DNA of 61,058 nucleotides from NCBI GenBank assembly GCA_964503715.1, contig CAZDAD010000004.1:1-61058 (forward strand), given 5' to 3'. Source of the stretch: JARIHD01 sp964503715. GTDB lineage: Bacteria > Patescibacteriota > Saccharimonadia > Saccharimonadales > UBA4665. The notes under the pieces are model-generated. The model was given only the letters and a program-made list of their open reading frames with translations, made no database searches and had not been told where the DNA came from. Of this stretch, positions 43,263-52,143 are shown one piece after another (the stretch's first letter is position 1; every line of letters begins with the position of its first letter). The translations under genes and the position numbers were made by a program.

Positions 43263-43703
43263 ATGTCTGATACATCATCAATGCTTTCTGAAAAACTGAA
43301 GCTACATGGATATAGCCTCACCAAGCAACGCACAGCAGTACTCAATGCTCTACTAGAATCTAATCAGGCACTTAGTATGGGCGAGCTAAAGAATCTACTA
43401 GCTGACAAATTAGACAGAGCAAGTCTTTACAGAGCCATAAAAATATTCGAAGAATGTGGCATTTGTATCCGAATAAATATAGGCTGGAAGTACAAGATTG
43501 AGCTATCTGATATGTTTAAGCCCCATCACCACCATTTGTACTGCACGAATTGTAACCAGCTCATTGATATTCAGGACAACTACGAGATTGAAAATATCAT
43601 AGAGGCTGTTGCCAAATCCTATGGCTTCAGCCCAAGCCATCACACAATCGAGATAAACGGCCAATGTAGGGCTTGTGGAAATATCAGTCAAAAAAACGTA
43701 TAA
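43263..43703 (+). CDS. zur: Fur family metalloregulator, Zur-like
   Basis: Metal-dependent repressor of 146 residues. Winged helix with LTKQRTAVLNALL and LDRASLYRAIKIFEECG; metal-binding PHHHHLYCTNCNQ and a second CRACGNIS at the C-terminus give the structural zinc site (CxxC twice) and sensor site. Divergent from znuA across a shared promoter and thus probably the zinc sensor; Fur/PerR types cannot be excluded. TATATT six bases before the ATG makes it leaderless. Confidence 0.88.
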   Translation: MSDTSSMLSEKLKLHGYSLTKQRTAVLNALLESNQALSMGELKNLLADKLDRASLYRAIKIFEECGICIRINIGWKYKIELSDMFKPHHHHLYCTNCNQLIDIQDNYEIENIIEAVAKSYGFSPSHHTIEINGQCRACGNISQKNV

Positions 43704-43718
43704 TAACTACAAATTATC

Positions 43719-45305
43719 ATGGAACAACAGACTCATTATTCGGAATTGCTCCGCATGCTTCAGCAACAGCTAGAAGGTGCTATAGACTACGATAATGCCA
43801 TTCGAAAGCGCAATACTGAAGGCCAAATTATACAGATTCCGCCGACCGGTAAGATTATATCGAGTGCGTACGAGCAGCTACGCAATGCCGCTGAATACAC
43901 CGAAGAACACCTGTTGCTCCAAAGAGCCATCAAGCGTTTTTACAATCGCAACTTCTCTATCTTCACTATGCGTCACGGTAATGTCGGCAACATAGGCGAA
44001 GAGCTAATAGTTGAGCTTATGCAAGCTGGGTATCTTAGACACGGTGAGTTCAGTACTCAAACCGCAAAGATAATCCATGACCTTTCGCAAGATTATATAG
44101 CAGTTTACGGACGGCTACGCGAAGCCCACGTGTCACGGGAACAAGCCATGGAATGGGTTTTGTCGATATTGTCAGTCGAGACAGAAAATCTACTAAACCC
44201 ACACAGTTATCTAAATGCCCTAGCCTACTGCTACTATCAGCATTATTTAGCTGCTATGCCCCGTAGCATGATGATCAGAAATCATGCCGAGAATAATCAG
44301 TATGAGATTTCTCTTTATGTAGCCGTTCACCAGGCCATCATGAAGTCGGACCTGTCTGTGGTTCGCCACGACCTAATACGCATGTACCAGCAAACGGCTG
44401 ATGATATCCATGCCTTTATTGCGTTTAACCGTCGTGTCGATGAATTATTTTTGTCACATTTTACCAACCATATAAAGCGAACGATAAGTCGATATGGTGC
44501 TCCGTTACGAATACTTAAGAGTATGGTCGAGGAACGCAGTGATGTGCCTAAGCTGCTTGACAATAAGGATGAATTTTTGGTCGCCTTCACTAATCAAACT
44601 GGCAAAGAATATGGCCGTGTTGATAAGCGTCTAAACAAGGGCGTAATCAAGAGTATCGTTTTCCTTATCATAACCAAGACTCTGATCGGCTTGGGTATCG
44701 AGATCCCCTATGACCTAATGGTAGTTGGTGCTATTGCTTGGCTGCCTCTAGCAATAAACTTACTATTTCCGCCGCTATATATGGCCAGCCTCAAACTTGG
44801 CATCAAGGTACCTTCATCAGCTAACGCAGTTGCGCTGCGCGACTACATTAATACCATCTTGTACACACCGAATATGCCGATGTTGAGTTCATTCCGTGAT
44901 CCTGCACGCAAGTCCTCTACCCTGACTAAGTGGATATTTAGTGTGCTCTTCTTGGTCCCTATTGGCCTAACACTATATATGCTGCACTCGCTAAACTTCA
45001 ATATTGTTCAAGTTCTGATATTCTTCGTATTCTTTTCTACTGCCAGTTTCCTAGGTTTCAGGCTAAGCTCTTTGGTAAGAGAATTGGAGTTGGTTACGCA
45101 CCAGCTAGGATTCTTGTCATCACTGCGTGACTTTTTCTACATGCCGTTTATTCTTGTTGGCCAGTGGCTATCTAGTAAATATGCAAAGATAAATGCCGTT
45201 GCTTACTTCCTCGATATTGCAATCGAGCTGCCTCTCAAAACCGTACTTCGTCTAGTGCGACAATGGACACGTTTTCTAAACGAAAAACACGACCAAATAT
45301 ACTAG
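43719..45305 (+). CDS. large membrane protein of unknown function, 528 aa
   Basis: Not recognised. Residues 1-310 are soluble and helical (RAIKRFYNRNFSIFT, SILSVETENLL, many short helices); hydrophobic segments follow at about 313-340, 343-375, 415-440, 441-465 and perhaps 480-500. TATAAT at the end of the Fur gene, 15 bases before the ATG, provides its own promoter, so co-regulation by zinc is not obvious. Proteins of this size and layout recur in Saccharibacteria as conserved hypotheticals, from memory, unverified. Confidence 0.65.
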   Translation: MEQQTHYSELLRMLQQQLEGAIDYDNAIRKRNTEGQIIQIPPTGKIISSAYEQLRNAAEYTEEHLLLQRAIKRFYNRNFSIFTMRHGNVGNIGEELIVELMQAGYLRHGEFSTQTAKIIHDLSQDYIAVYGRLREAHVSREQAMEWVLSILSVETENLLNPHSYLNALAYCYYQHYLAAMPRSMMIRNHAENNQYEISLYVAVHQAIMKSDLSVVRHDLIRMYQQTADDIHAFIAFNRRVDELFLSHFTNHIKRTISRYGAPLRILKSMVEERSDVPKLLDNKDEFLVAFTNQTGKEYGRVDKRLNKGVIKSIVFLIITKTLIGLGIEIPYDLMVVGAIAWLPLAINLLFPPLYMASLKLGIKVPSSANAVALRDYINTILYTPNMPMLSSFRDPARKSSTLTKWIFSVLFLVPIGLTLYMLHSLNFNIVQVLIFFVFFSTASFLGFRLSSLVRELELVTHQLGFLSSLRDFFYMPFILVGQWLSSKYAKINAVAYFLDIAIELPLKTVLRLVRQWTRFLNEKHDQIY

Positions 45306-45361
45306 GTCGTATCAGGCATAAAATTCTTATGTTAACACGTGCTGCGTGATACAGTGTGTAT

Positions 45362-46237
45362 ATGCAACCTTCCGAAAACTCAAATGAACAGCTATCGGGA
45401 GTTGGTGTTATATCTGGCGGTAATGTAGTCACATTATCTAACTCACAAGGTGGTTCTAGAGTGATAGCACCTCGAGCAGAGTTTGTTGAAGCAATGCAGC
45501 AAGAAACCGCCCAACAGCAAGCCACCGTAGCAACTCCTACGGCTACAGCCGCACCTGCACCCCAGACTAGTTCCACATCCGTGCCATCTAACCCGCCCGC
45601 ACCTGAACCAGCTATGCCACCCGCTCAACCCGCCTCAAGCCCATTCACAATACCCCAAAATATTAATACGGTCAGTCAAAACGTCTACCCATCATTAGAC
45701 ACGGCACAGCAACGCTCTGCCAAATTTGACGCCGAAAACTATGATCCAGAGTTTGACAGCTCACTACCCGTATCAAGTCGTGTGCCGTCCCTATCAACAT
45801 TCGCCTGGGTGATTATAGCCCTATCGGTGGCGTCCGTGTTAATCACCACCGTCTCCATGCTTTCCACATTCAGGATTTTTCAGTCAATTATGAGCTCGGG
45901 ACAAGGTCAGATACTCATGCTACTTATATTTGTGCCAAATATCGCAAGTATTTTTATTGGAGCCTTACTACTCAAAATTAAGAGCGTAACGACCGTAAAA
46001 GTACTGCTAATATTGTTGATGATTAATTCGGGTTATGCACTGATTAGCAATATTAGGAGCTTTGTGGTTATCCTGGGCCTATCAAACGCCAATGTTGCCT
46101 TTGCATCAAATTATGGTCTAAGAATACTCGTTACAATACTGATAAATGCGGGCCTTCTAATGTGGTTATACTCAATATTTATGCAGATTCGAGCCCTACC
46201 TCACAGAGTGTTGCCTGCTCCTGGCGAAAAACAATAA
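45362..46237 (+). CDS. four-pass membrane protein with Pro/Ala-rich N-terminus, 291 aa
   Basis: The first 130 residues are low complexity, rich in Ala, Pro, Gln and Ser (TAAPAPQTSSTSVPSNPPAP), likely a flexible cytoplasmic tail. Four hydrophobic segments follow (about 150-172, 185-205, 210-235, 255-280). No family recognised. The ATG at 45362 is preferred to a GTG two codons before. The gene is closed by tRNA-Arg on the other strand. Confidence 0.65.
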   Translation: MQPSENSNEQLSGVGVISGGNVVTLSNSQGGSRVIAPRAEFVEAMQQETAQQQATVATPTATAAPAPQTSSTSVPSNPPAPEPAMPPAQPASSPFTIPQNINTVSQNVYPSLDTAQQRSAKFDAENYDPEFDSSLPVSSRVPSLSTFAWVIIALSVASVLITTVSMLSTFRIFQSIMSSGQGQILMLLIFVPNIASIFIGALLLKIKSVTTVKVLLILLMINSGYALISNIRSFVVILGLSNANVAFASNYGLRILVTILINAGLLMWLYSIFMQIRALPHRVLPAPGEKQ

Positions 46238-46255
46238 AAAACAGCCTTTCGGCTG
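46233..46255 (-). terminator. terminator after tRNA-Arg
   Basis: Minus-strand CAGCC-GAAA-GGCTG hairpin followed by six T. Confidence 0.75.
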
Positions 46256-46262
46256 ATGATTT

Positions 46263-46339
46263 TGGTACGCCCGGCAGGATTCGAACCTGCGACCTTCTGG
46301 TTCGAAGCCAGACACTCTAATCCGCTGAGCTACGGGCGC
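46263..46339 (-). tRNA. tRNA-Arg(TCG)
   Basis: Acceptor GCGCCCG/CGGGCGT with one G-U pair, anticodon loop CTTCGAA on TCTGG/CCAGA, T-loop TTCGAAT, encoded CCA. Confidence 0.95.
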
Positions 46340-46357
46340 GTAGATTTACCTCTGTTA

Positions 46358-47110
46358 TTATACCTTATCTTGGCCACCAGGCAACCACTTGACCTGACTT
46401 AGGAACGGATAGAACAGATCTTCTTCTAAATCTATCAGTGTACTGCTTAGTTCTGAGGCGTTGGGGTCACGATTAGTAAACTCCACAAAATCTAAATCTT
46501 CGAGGACTGCCATAGGTGTAGATTCGGTGCCCTCACCCATAATCATAACAGCTGTTGTGGCTAGCCCGCCTGCAATATCGGCCTGAGAAACCTTGAAATC
46601 ACGACCAAATAAATCAGGTTTGCCAACGTAGTCTTTTAGGGGCTTGAAGCCGCTGTATGCCAGATATATTCCCGAAACTCCACGGCGCATTGGCCTACAA
46701 GTGCTATCTGTGATAACAACGCCAATATCCTTACACTCAAAACGATTAGCCAGATATTCCCTGACCTCGTTGGCAGTTTTCTGCGGGTTACGTGGCCACA
46801 ATGCATATACATCACCGACGTTCGACTCGTCTATACCAGAATTTGGAATCAGCGTGTTCTGTGAAATCGTAAAGTTTATATGATACTTGTTATCCACCTC
46901 AGGCATGTAAAGCTGTGCTTCTCTTCGAACCAGTTCTTGCTTGTCGATTGAGCCAACTGGCTCGTAGGCACCCTCACAGAGAGCCACTATTTTGGAAGTA
47001 ATCGCCAAAACGCTACCTGGTTTTAACTCAGTTATTGATTTGTCTAGTAATTCAAGCAATGATAACTTGCCTGCTTCTACCCTCGGAGTTTTTATGGGAC
47101 GTGCAATCAT
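46358..47110 (-). CDS. CofE-like F420-0:gamma-glutamyl ligase family protein
   Basis: A 250-residue protein. The N-terminal RPIKTPRVEAGKLSLLELLDK, SVLAITSKIVALCEGA, GIDESNVGDVYALWPRNP, VVITDSTCRPMRRGVSGI and ADIAGGLATTAVMIMGEGTESTP blocks match the CofE/FbiB ligase family, which adds gamma-linked Glu to F420-0. There is no sign of other F420 genes here, so the substrate is probably different. The ATG overlaps the preceding transporter stop by four bases (ATGA type), implying coupling to YhhQ. Confidence 0.75.
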   Translation of the reverse strand: MIARPIKTPRVEAGKLSLLELLDKSITELKPGSVLAITSKIVALCEGAYEPVGSIDKQELVRREAQLYMPEVDNKYHINFTISQNTLIPNSGIDESNVGDVYALWPRNPQKTANEVREYLANRFECKDIGVVITDSTCRPMRRGVSGIYLAYSGFKPLKDYVGKPDLFGRDFKVSQADIAGGLATTAVMIMGEGTESTPMAVLEDLDFVEFTNRDPNASELSSTLIDLEEDLFYPFLSQVKWLPGGQDKV

Positions 47111-47817
47111 ATCTTGGCCTTTGACTTATTTTGATGAGCAACTACTGCAGGTTGAGCTAAATCTTTTTTGAGCCACTTAACGCCCATATATACAAAAGGA
47201 GTTTCAATAACAGACAAAGCACAACGTAGCAACCAATAAGGAATAAGCAAACCGACAATAAACGATACATTCGAGTTTAATGAGGCCGAAAAAGAGAAAA
47301 ACGCAATAGTTAGGAACACAGCCGAGTCAACTAGTTGCGATGCAAAGTTGGATAGATTATTGCGCAGCCATAGGCTCTTTTTGCCTAGTTTTTTCCTGAG
47401 TTTAGCAAAAACTGCAACGTCTAGCATCTCTGATATGGCAAAAGCCACTAGGCTAGCAACTGCAAATCGAATCGATGTACCGAATATGGTGTCATAGGCA
47501 GCTTCGGTATGCTCATACCTATGAGACGGTGGCAGCGTAGTGAACAGCAATGCCGTCACAAGTTGTAGGGCTATAACCATAAGACCGAGGCGAACTACTT
47601 GTCTGGCCCGTTCTGAACCATGAACCTCGACAACCACATCTGTAAGAGTAAACAATAGAGGCATAACAAAGATTGCTACGCTGGCGTTCATGACAAAGCC
47701 GCCAATAGTAAACAGGTGGAATGTCTTGCCGCCCATCAACTCAGCAACCAGTACTCCAAATACATACAGAGCAATCAATACTTCAAAGCGGCTTCCCTTA
47801 AACATAGATGTATACAT
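47107..47817 (-). CDS. yhhQ: queuosine precursor transporter, VUT/YhhQ family
   Basis: A six-pass membrane protein of 236 residues importing queuosine precursors (preQ0, preQ1 or queuine). Family patterns: TIGGFVMNASVAIFVMPLLFTLTDVVVEVHG, VAFAISEMLDVAVFAKLR and WLRNNLSNFASQLVDSAVF. The ATG follows AGAGG. Together with tgt it suggests the cell takes up the modified base rather than making it. The C-terminus ends in a basic tail. Confidence 0.85.
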   Translation of the reverse strand: MYTSMFKGSRFEVLIALYVFGVLVAELMGGKTFHLFTIGGFVMNASVAIFVMPLLFTLTDVVVEVHGSERARQVVRLGLMVIALQLVTALLFTTLPPSHRYEHTEAAYDTIFGTSIRFAVASLVAFAISEMLDVAVFAKLRKKLGKKSLWLRNNLSNFASQLVDSAVFLTIAFFSFSASLNSNVSFIVGLLIPYWLLRCALSVIETPFVYMGVKWLKKDLAQPAVVAHQNKSKAKI

Positions 47818-47937
47818 TTTATCTACCTCTGGCGATTAATCCAACAAATTGTCGAGATATTGTAAAAATCCTTGCAGCCGCAATATATATCAGCAAGTAA
47901 AGTGTTAACTAGCCTAACTAATCTAAAGGAGAAAACA

Positions 47938-48330
47938 ATGGCTGACGAAGTAAGAGAAGTTCGTACAGAACGAGTCCAAGAAGGTAACGAACAAGTTGCT
48001 CGCCAATCAATAACTCACAAGACTGCCGACCAACCAGTCTCAAAGGCTCAGCAAATAGTCTACCTAGTATACGGAATTGTTGCAGGTCTTCATGGTCTAC
48101 GATTCATTCTTTCGCTACTGGGCGCAAACCGCTCAAATGGATTTGCTGACTTTATCTATACAATCACCAACCCATTCGTAGCACCTTTCCGAGGTCTATT
48201 CGGTGTTGAGGCTACCTACGGTCGCTCACGTTTTGAAATTGAAACAGTAGTTGCTGTTATAGTCTACGGCCTAATCGCCTGGGTGATTGTTCGTTCACTT
48301 GGTCTTGCTAAGAAGAATCCTGAAGCTTAA
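47938..48330 (+). CDS. YggT family membrane protein
   Basis: A 130-residue protein with a charged N-terminus (MADEVREVRTERVQ) and two hydrophobic segments near 45-66 and 105-124. The pattern NPFVAPFRGLFG between them is diagnostic for YggT (turgor or cell-division linked). ATG at 47938 follows AAAGGAG. A bidirectional terminator comes 18 bases after the stop. Confidence 0.85.
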   Translation: MADEVREVRTERVQEGNEQVARQSITHKTADQPVSKAQQIVYLVYGIVAGLHGLRFILSLLGANRSNGFADFIYTITNPFVAPFRGLFGVEATYGRSRFEIETVVAVIVYGLIAWVIVRSLGLAKKNPEA

Positions 48331-48347
48331 ATAAGTTCTGGACAAAC

Positions 48348-48376
48348 AAAATAGCCCCACCGATAGGGGCTATTTT
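48348..48376. terminator. bidirectional terminator
   Basis: AAAATAGCCCC/GGGGCTATTTT stem with a seven-base loop between the convergent YggT and YpfJ-like genes. Confidence 0.9.
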
Positions 48377-48390
48377 GTGACGTCTTGTGT

Positions 48391-49248
48391 CTAATCTTGG
48401 AAAGTATTACAGGCGGTCATTTTGCCCGAATTAAAGCCTCGGTTAAACCACGACACTCTCTGTTCTGATGAACCGTGAGTCCAGGTTTCGGGATTTATAT
48501 TGCCATCTAAAGACTTTTGAATATGATCGTCACCTACGGCCTCCGCTGCATCAACAGCCTCTGATATTTCATTTGGGCCCAAAATCCCCTTTTGTTGGAC
48601 TGCATAACCCCAAACACCAGCAAAACAATCGGCCTGGAGTTCGAGCTTAACTGATAGGTCGTTGGCGTTTGTGTCGCCATTCTGCTGAGCATTGGTAACC
48701 TGCCCCAGAATACCTAGCTGATTTTGGACATGGTGACCAACTTCATGTGCAATTACATAGGCCTGGGCTACGTCGCCACCCTTGGCTCCAAAACGCTTAG
48801 TTAGCTCATCGAAAAATGTCTCATCTAGGTAAATCGTACTGTCGAGCGGACAGTAATGTGGGCCCATTTGAGAAGTAGCAATCTGGCAACCTGACTTTGT
48901 GACATTTCTGAATAGCACTAACTTTGGTTTTTCGTAACGCTTATTACTCTTGGAGAAAACACCGCTCCATACATCATTGGTTGAGCCAAGAACTGTTGAT
49001 GCAAAAGTTTCATAGCTATCAAGGCCTTCGAACTGCTTTGTATTGGAGGTCTGTTGGGTCACGGACTGCTGGCTCATCTGTGAAAGGGCCTTTTCGACAG
49101 TAGTCATAGTAGGGTCGCCGCTAAGGATGCTGAATGCAACCACCAAGACTAACCCCAATATACCACCCCCGCCAATTATGGCTGAACCAGCTGCGGATCT
49201 GCGGTCCTCTACATCACCGCGACTAGAAATTTTATCCCAATACGCCAT
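48391..49248 (-). CDS. YpfJ-type neutral zinc metallopeptidase
   Basis: A 285-residue putative metalloprotease. One membrane anchor at about residues 22-42 puts the catalytic domain outside. Zinc motif HEVGHHVQ near residue 168 and third ligand region ELQADCFAGVW near 205 are intact; upstream DSTIYLDETFF and YCPLDSTIY are family specific. Possibly acts in envelope protein turnover or, in a parasite, on host proteins. Starts behind GAGGTAGT. Confidence 0.88.
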   Translation of the reverse strand: MAYWDKISSRGDVEDRRSAAGSAIIGGGGILGLVLVVAFSILSGDPTMTTVEKALSQMSQQSVTQQTSNTKQFEGLDSYETFASTVLGSTNDVWSGVFSKSNKRYEKPKLVLFRNVTKSGCQIATSQMGPHYCPLDSTIYLDETFFDELTKRFGAKGGDVAQAYVIAHEVGHHVQNQLGILGQVTNAQQNGDTNANDLSVKLELQADCFAGVWGYAVQQKGILGPNEISEAVDAAEAVGDDHIQKSLDGNINPETWTHGSSEQRVSWFNRGFNSGKMTACNTFQD

Positions 49249-49324
49249 ACTACCTCTTTATAACTAAAATGATAAACCAATACTAGAATAATGACGCCTA
49301 AAAGTATGTAAGGTTTATTACATT

Positions 49325-49870
49325 TTAGTGAGGAGTATGGAAGAACTGTTCATTGACGGCATCGCGTGAGTCTTCGAGTGCTCGCCAAATAAATGAATAT
49401 TGAAGATCACGTCCGTAATCTTTTGTTATGTCGTTTAACGGCTCTTGACTCTTCATGATTTCTTCAAATGGCAACCAAAGCTCTCCCTTGTGGCGAGGCA
49501 TCGTCACAATTCCGCCATGAATTGTAAAGTCTTCGATGACACTACCCTCGGATGGGTGCTTCTCGCTAGGCTCGACTTGTCGAACCCAGAAACCAAATGC
49601 CTTACCGTTAAAACGATCAACTATATTTCCCGTAGGTACTAGAATAGCAAGGCCACTCTCACTGTCGTATATGGCTTTTGCGTTGACGGAGGTTGACGTT
49701 CGAGTGAGCCGAGCCATATTGTCAGTTAGAGTCAAACCACGGATGTCACTAGACCATCTGTCAGCCATATGCCTAGGGTCCTTGTCATAGTTTGTGACCT
49801 CTTTAACTAAATCGACTATCTCCCTGAAACCACTGTCCTGGTGCTCATTGTTTAACTTAGACTTCTCCAT
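49325..49870 (-). CDS. hypothetical protein, 181 aa
   Basis: Not recognised. Soluble. A TATAAT box at 49880-49885 ends nine bases before the ATG, so it is leaderless. The middle (IYDSESGLAILVPTGNIVDRFNGKAFGFWVRQVEP) looks like a small beta barrel, the C-terminus is helical. Confidence 0.65.
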   Translation of the reverse strand: MEKSKLNNEHQDSGFREIVDLVKEVTNYDKDPRHMADRWSSDIRGLTLTDNMARLTRTSTSVNAKAIYDSESGLAILVPTGNIVDRFNGKAFGFWVRQVEPSEKHPSEGSVIEDFTIHGGIVTMPRHKGELWLPFEEIMKSQEPLNDITKDYGRDLQYSFIWRALEDSRDAVNEQFFHTPH

Positions 49871-49960
49871 AGGTCATATATTATACAATCAATATATACA
49901 AATGTCACGTATGTATAATTGTTTACAGCCGACAGCAGTCTCCACATGTAATATTTCTGC

Positions 49961-50425
49961 ATGAACCCATACATCGGAACTTTGCGCGCAATAACTGTTT
50001 TATTCCTTAGGAGCGTAATTACCAAGGCCGCAATAATAGTTGTCATTGGGCTGGTAGTGTTCTATATGATCATCACTTATCTTGCTACATCAATAGATAG
50101 CTGGTGGTGGCTGGCTCTAATTCCTGTGGTGACAGTTACAAGTCTGCTATTTATAATTGGCGGTGCATTGTGGTTTACGACCTATGCCATATTGCCAAAA
50201 GGTATGACTAGGCAAGATAAGCGCCGAGTATCTAAGTTCACAAATGACATGCTGTCATTTATAGAAGAAATGAAGATGCCCCTACCTCTTATAGCGGGCA
50301 AAATTGCCTGGGATATAGCTCGCCACCAGGATAGCGCAGTTGTTGAGCAGACAATTAATAAGTCCAAAGGCTTAAGCCAAGAGTTTAGGAATTTAGTGGA
50401 GATGATGCGTGATATAGGAAGCTAG
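49961..50425 (+). CDS. two-pass membrane protein, 154 aa
   Basis: Hydrophobic segments at about residues 22-44 and 50-75, then a soluble helical tail (MTRQDKRRVSKFTNDMLSFIEEM). Function unknown. A TGTAAT -10 box lies eight bases before the ATG. The end overlaps the convergent XRE gene by four bases. Confidence 0.65.
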   Translation: MNPYIGTLRAITVLFLRSVITKAAIIVVIGLVVFYMIITYLATSIDSWWWLALIPVVTVTSLLFIIGGALWFTTYAILPKGMTRQDKRRVSKFTNDMLSFIEEMKMPLPLIAGKIAWDIARHQDSAVVEQTINKSKGLSQEFRNLVEMMRDIGS

Positions 50426-50967
50426 TCGGTTGTCTTGTTGTTATCAGCTAGACGAGGCTGTTCAGAAGCCGAAAGTGCATCGGCGATTGCGTGTGCAACG
50501 ATAGCCGCCTGCTCACGGCTCATGCCTATACGCGCAGTCGTAAGTAGCGAAGACTGACCTGAACTCTGGCCAAAAGTAATTACAACGCCACTCTTGCTGG
50601 CATTTACCTGTACATTGTCACTGTAAATTATGCGAGGATCTACGGCCATCATTACTAGAGTGCTTTTGTTACTGATGGGATTCTTCTCATCAGAAAAGTC
50701 AGCTGATTCATCGAGCTTGCTCCTATGGTAGCCTGCTAATTCCCACAAGCCTAAAGCCTCGCCTTCATCAGTATCGAAGTGACTAAGTAGAAGCATCAGT
50801 ATGTCTTCACTTGGTCGTGACTCGCCTGCCTCCACGCTGCGCATATAGGCCTCATCAACCTCAACGGCTCCCGAAACATCCGACAGTGTTTCTTGCATTT
50901 TGTCTCTGAGAGCTTTGAGCCTCTCGCCAAGTAACTTGAATGGTGCAGTTGGTTTTTGGTCACTCAT
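50422..50967 (-). CDS. XRE-like HTH protein with a C-terminal DUF3467-like domain
   Basis: Residues 10-62 form a lambda-repressor type HTH (FKLLGERLKALRDKMQETLSDVSGAVEVDEAYMRSVE with the EAGESRPSEDIL turn). A helical linker includes GLWELAGYHRS. The C-terminal 60 residues (VQVNASKSGVVITFGQ, IGMSREQAAIVAHAIADALS) follow the DUF3467 pattern. TATAAT (50975-50980) seven bases before ATG makes the message leaderless. A transcription factor or scaffold is likely. Confidence 0.7.
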   Translation of the reverse strand: MSDQKPTAPFKLLGERLKALRDKMQETLSDVSGAVEVDEAYMRSVEAGESRPSEDILMLLLSHFDTDEGEALGLWELAGYHRSKLDESADFSDEKNPISNKSTLVMMAVDPRIIYSDNVQVNASKSGVVITFGQSSGQSSLLTTARIGMSREQAAIVAHAIADALSASEQPRLADNNKTTD

Positions 50968-51042
50968 CGTGAATATTATACTACATCTTAATCTGTTAGC
51001 CAGTTAGATTAAACCACACAAACTACTATATAATGGTTAGTG

Positions 51043-52074
51043 ATGAATATACTCCAGGACGTGTCGCTTAAAGACTACTCAACTATGAGACTTGGCGGTA
51101 AAGCCGCATACATGGTCGATGTGCACGAACGTAACGAGGTAGTCGGTGCAGTCGAGTGGGCCGAGAGCCAAAAACTGCCGTTTATTGTTGTAGGTGGCGG
51201 TAGTAATATCGTTTGGAAAGATGAAGGCTTCCCTGGCCTGGTTATAGTTAACAAGATAATGCGTTTTGAAGAACAAAATGAAGATGGTGAGAACTACTAC
51301 GTGACTGTTGGTGCAGGTGAAAATTGGGATAGTGTAGTCGAGAGAGTTACAGCCAAAGGAGCAACAGGTATTGAATGTTTGAGTTTGATACCTGGTACTG
51401 CTGGCGCTACACCTGTGCAAAATGTTGGAGCCTACGGTCAAGAGGTCAAAGATACGATAGCCACAATCGAGGTCTATGACAGTAAAGAGAAAAGGTTTAA
51501 TACTCTTCAGGCCTTTGAGTGCGGCTTTGGCTACCGAACCAGTCGCTTCAAGACTGTCGACAGGGGTAGATTTGTAATTATCTCTGTTACTTTTCACCTA
51601 AGATTAAGTGATCCTGCCGAGCCATATTATGCCGCAATTGACAGCTACCTAAAGGAGCATAATATTCAAAATCCTACCCCCATGACCCTGCGTTATGCAG
51701 TTAAGTCCATTAGGATGTCCAAACTGCCCGATCCCGCCGAAGTTGCTAATAATGGGTCATTCTTTGCAAATCCGATTGTTGACCTTGAGACATATAATAG
51801 TATCATTTCTGCGAATCCCAACGCACCATCATGGCATGTGGGGGCAAACCAGTTCAAGATTCCTGCAGCATGGCTCATTGAGCAAGCAGGCTTCAAAGAT
51901 TTCCACGATTCCGAAACAGGTATGGGTACATGGCCCTCCCAGCCGCTTGTGATGGTAAACGAGAGTGCAAAAACAACCGCCGACCTGATTGCCTTTAAGC
52001 AAAAAATTGTCGACGGTGTTCAGGAGAAATTTGGCATCACACTAGAGCAAGAGCCAGAGCTTTTGCCACTGTAG
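51043..52074 (+). CDS. murB: UDP-N-acetylenolpyruvoylglucosamine reductase
   Basis: NADPH- and FAD-dependent reduction of UDP-GlcNAc-enolpyruvate to UDP-MurNAc. FAD site GGGSNIVW near residue 52 and GTAGATPVQNVGAYGQEV near 115; CGFGYRTSRFK; the catalytic Ser lies in NGSFFANPIV near 233; the terminal Glu region is EPELLPL. ATG at 51043 is eight bases after TATAAT (51029-51034). About 343 residues. Acts straight after MurA. Confidence 0.94.
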   Translation: MNILQDVSLKDYSTMRLGGKAAYMVDVHERNEVVGAVEWAESQKLPFIVVGGGSNIVWKDEGFPGLVIVNKIMRFEEQNEDGENYYVTVGAGENWDSVVERVTAKGATGIECLSLIPGTAGATPVQNVGAYGQEVKDTIATIEVYDSKEKRFNTLQAFECGFGYRTSRFKTVDRGRFVIISVTFHLRLSDPAEPYYAAIDSYLKEHNIQNPTPMTLRYAVKSIRMSKLPDPAEVANNGSFFANPIVDLETYNSIISANPNAPSWHVGANQFKIPAAWLIEQAGFKDFHDSETGMGTWPSQPLVMVNESAKTTADLIAFKQKIVDGVQEKFGITLEQEPELLPL

Positions 52075-52143
52075 TGCCAATATCTAATAGAATTTTATAT
52101 AAACGCAGATAGCGAGAGCACGGATTTAGGCGCAAATAGACTA

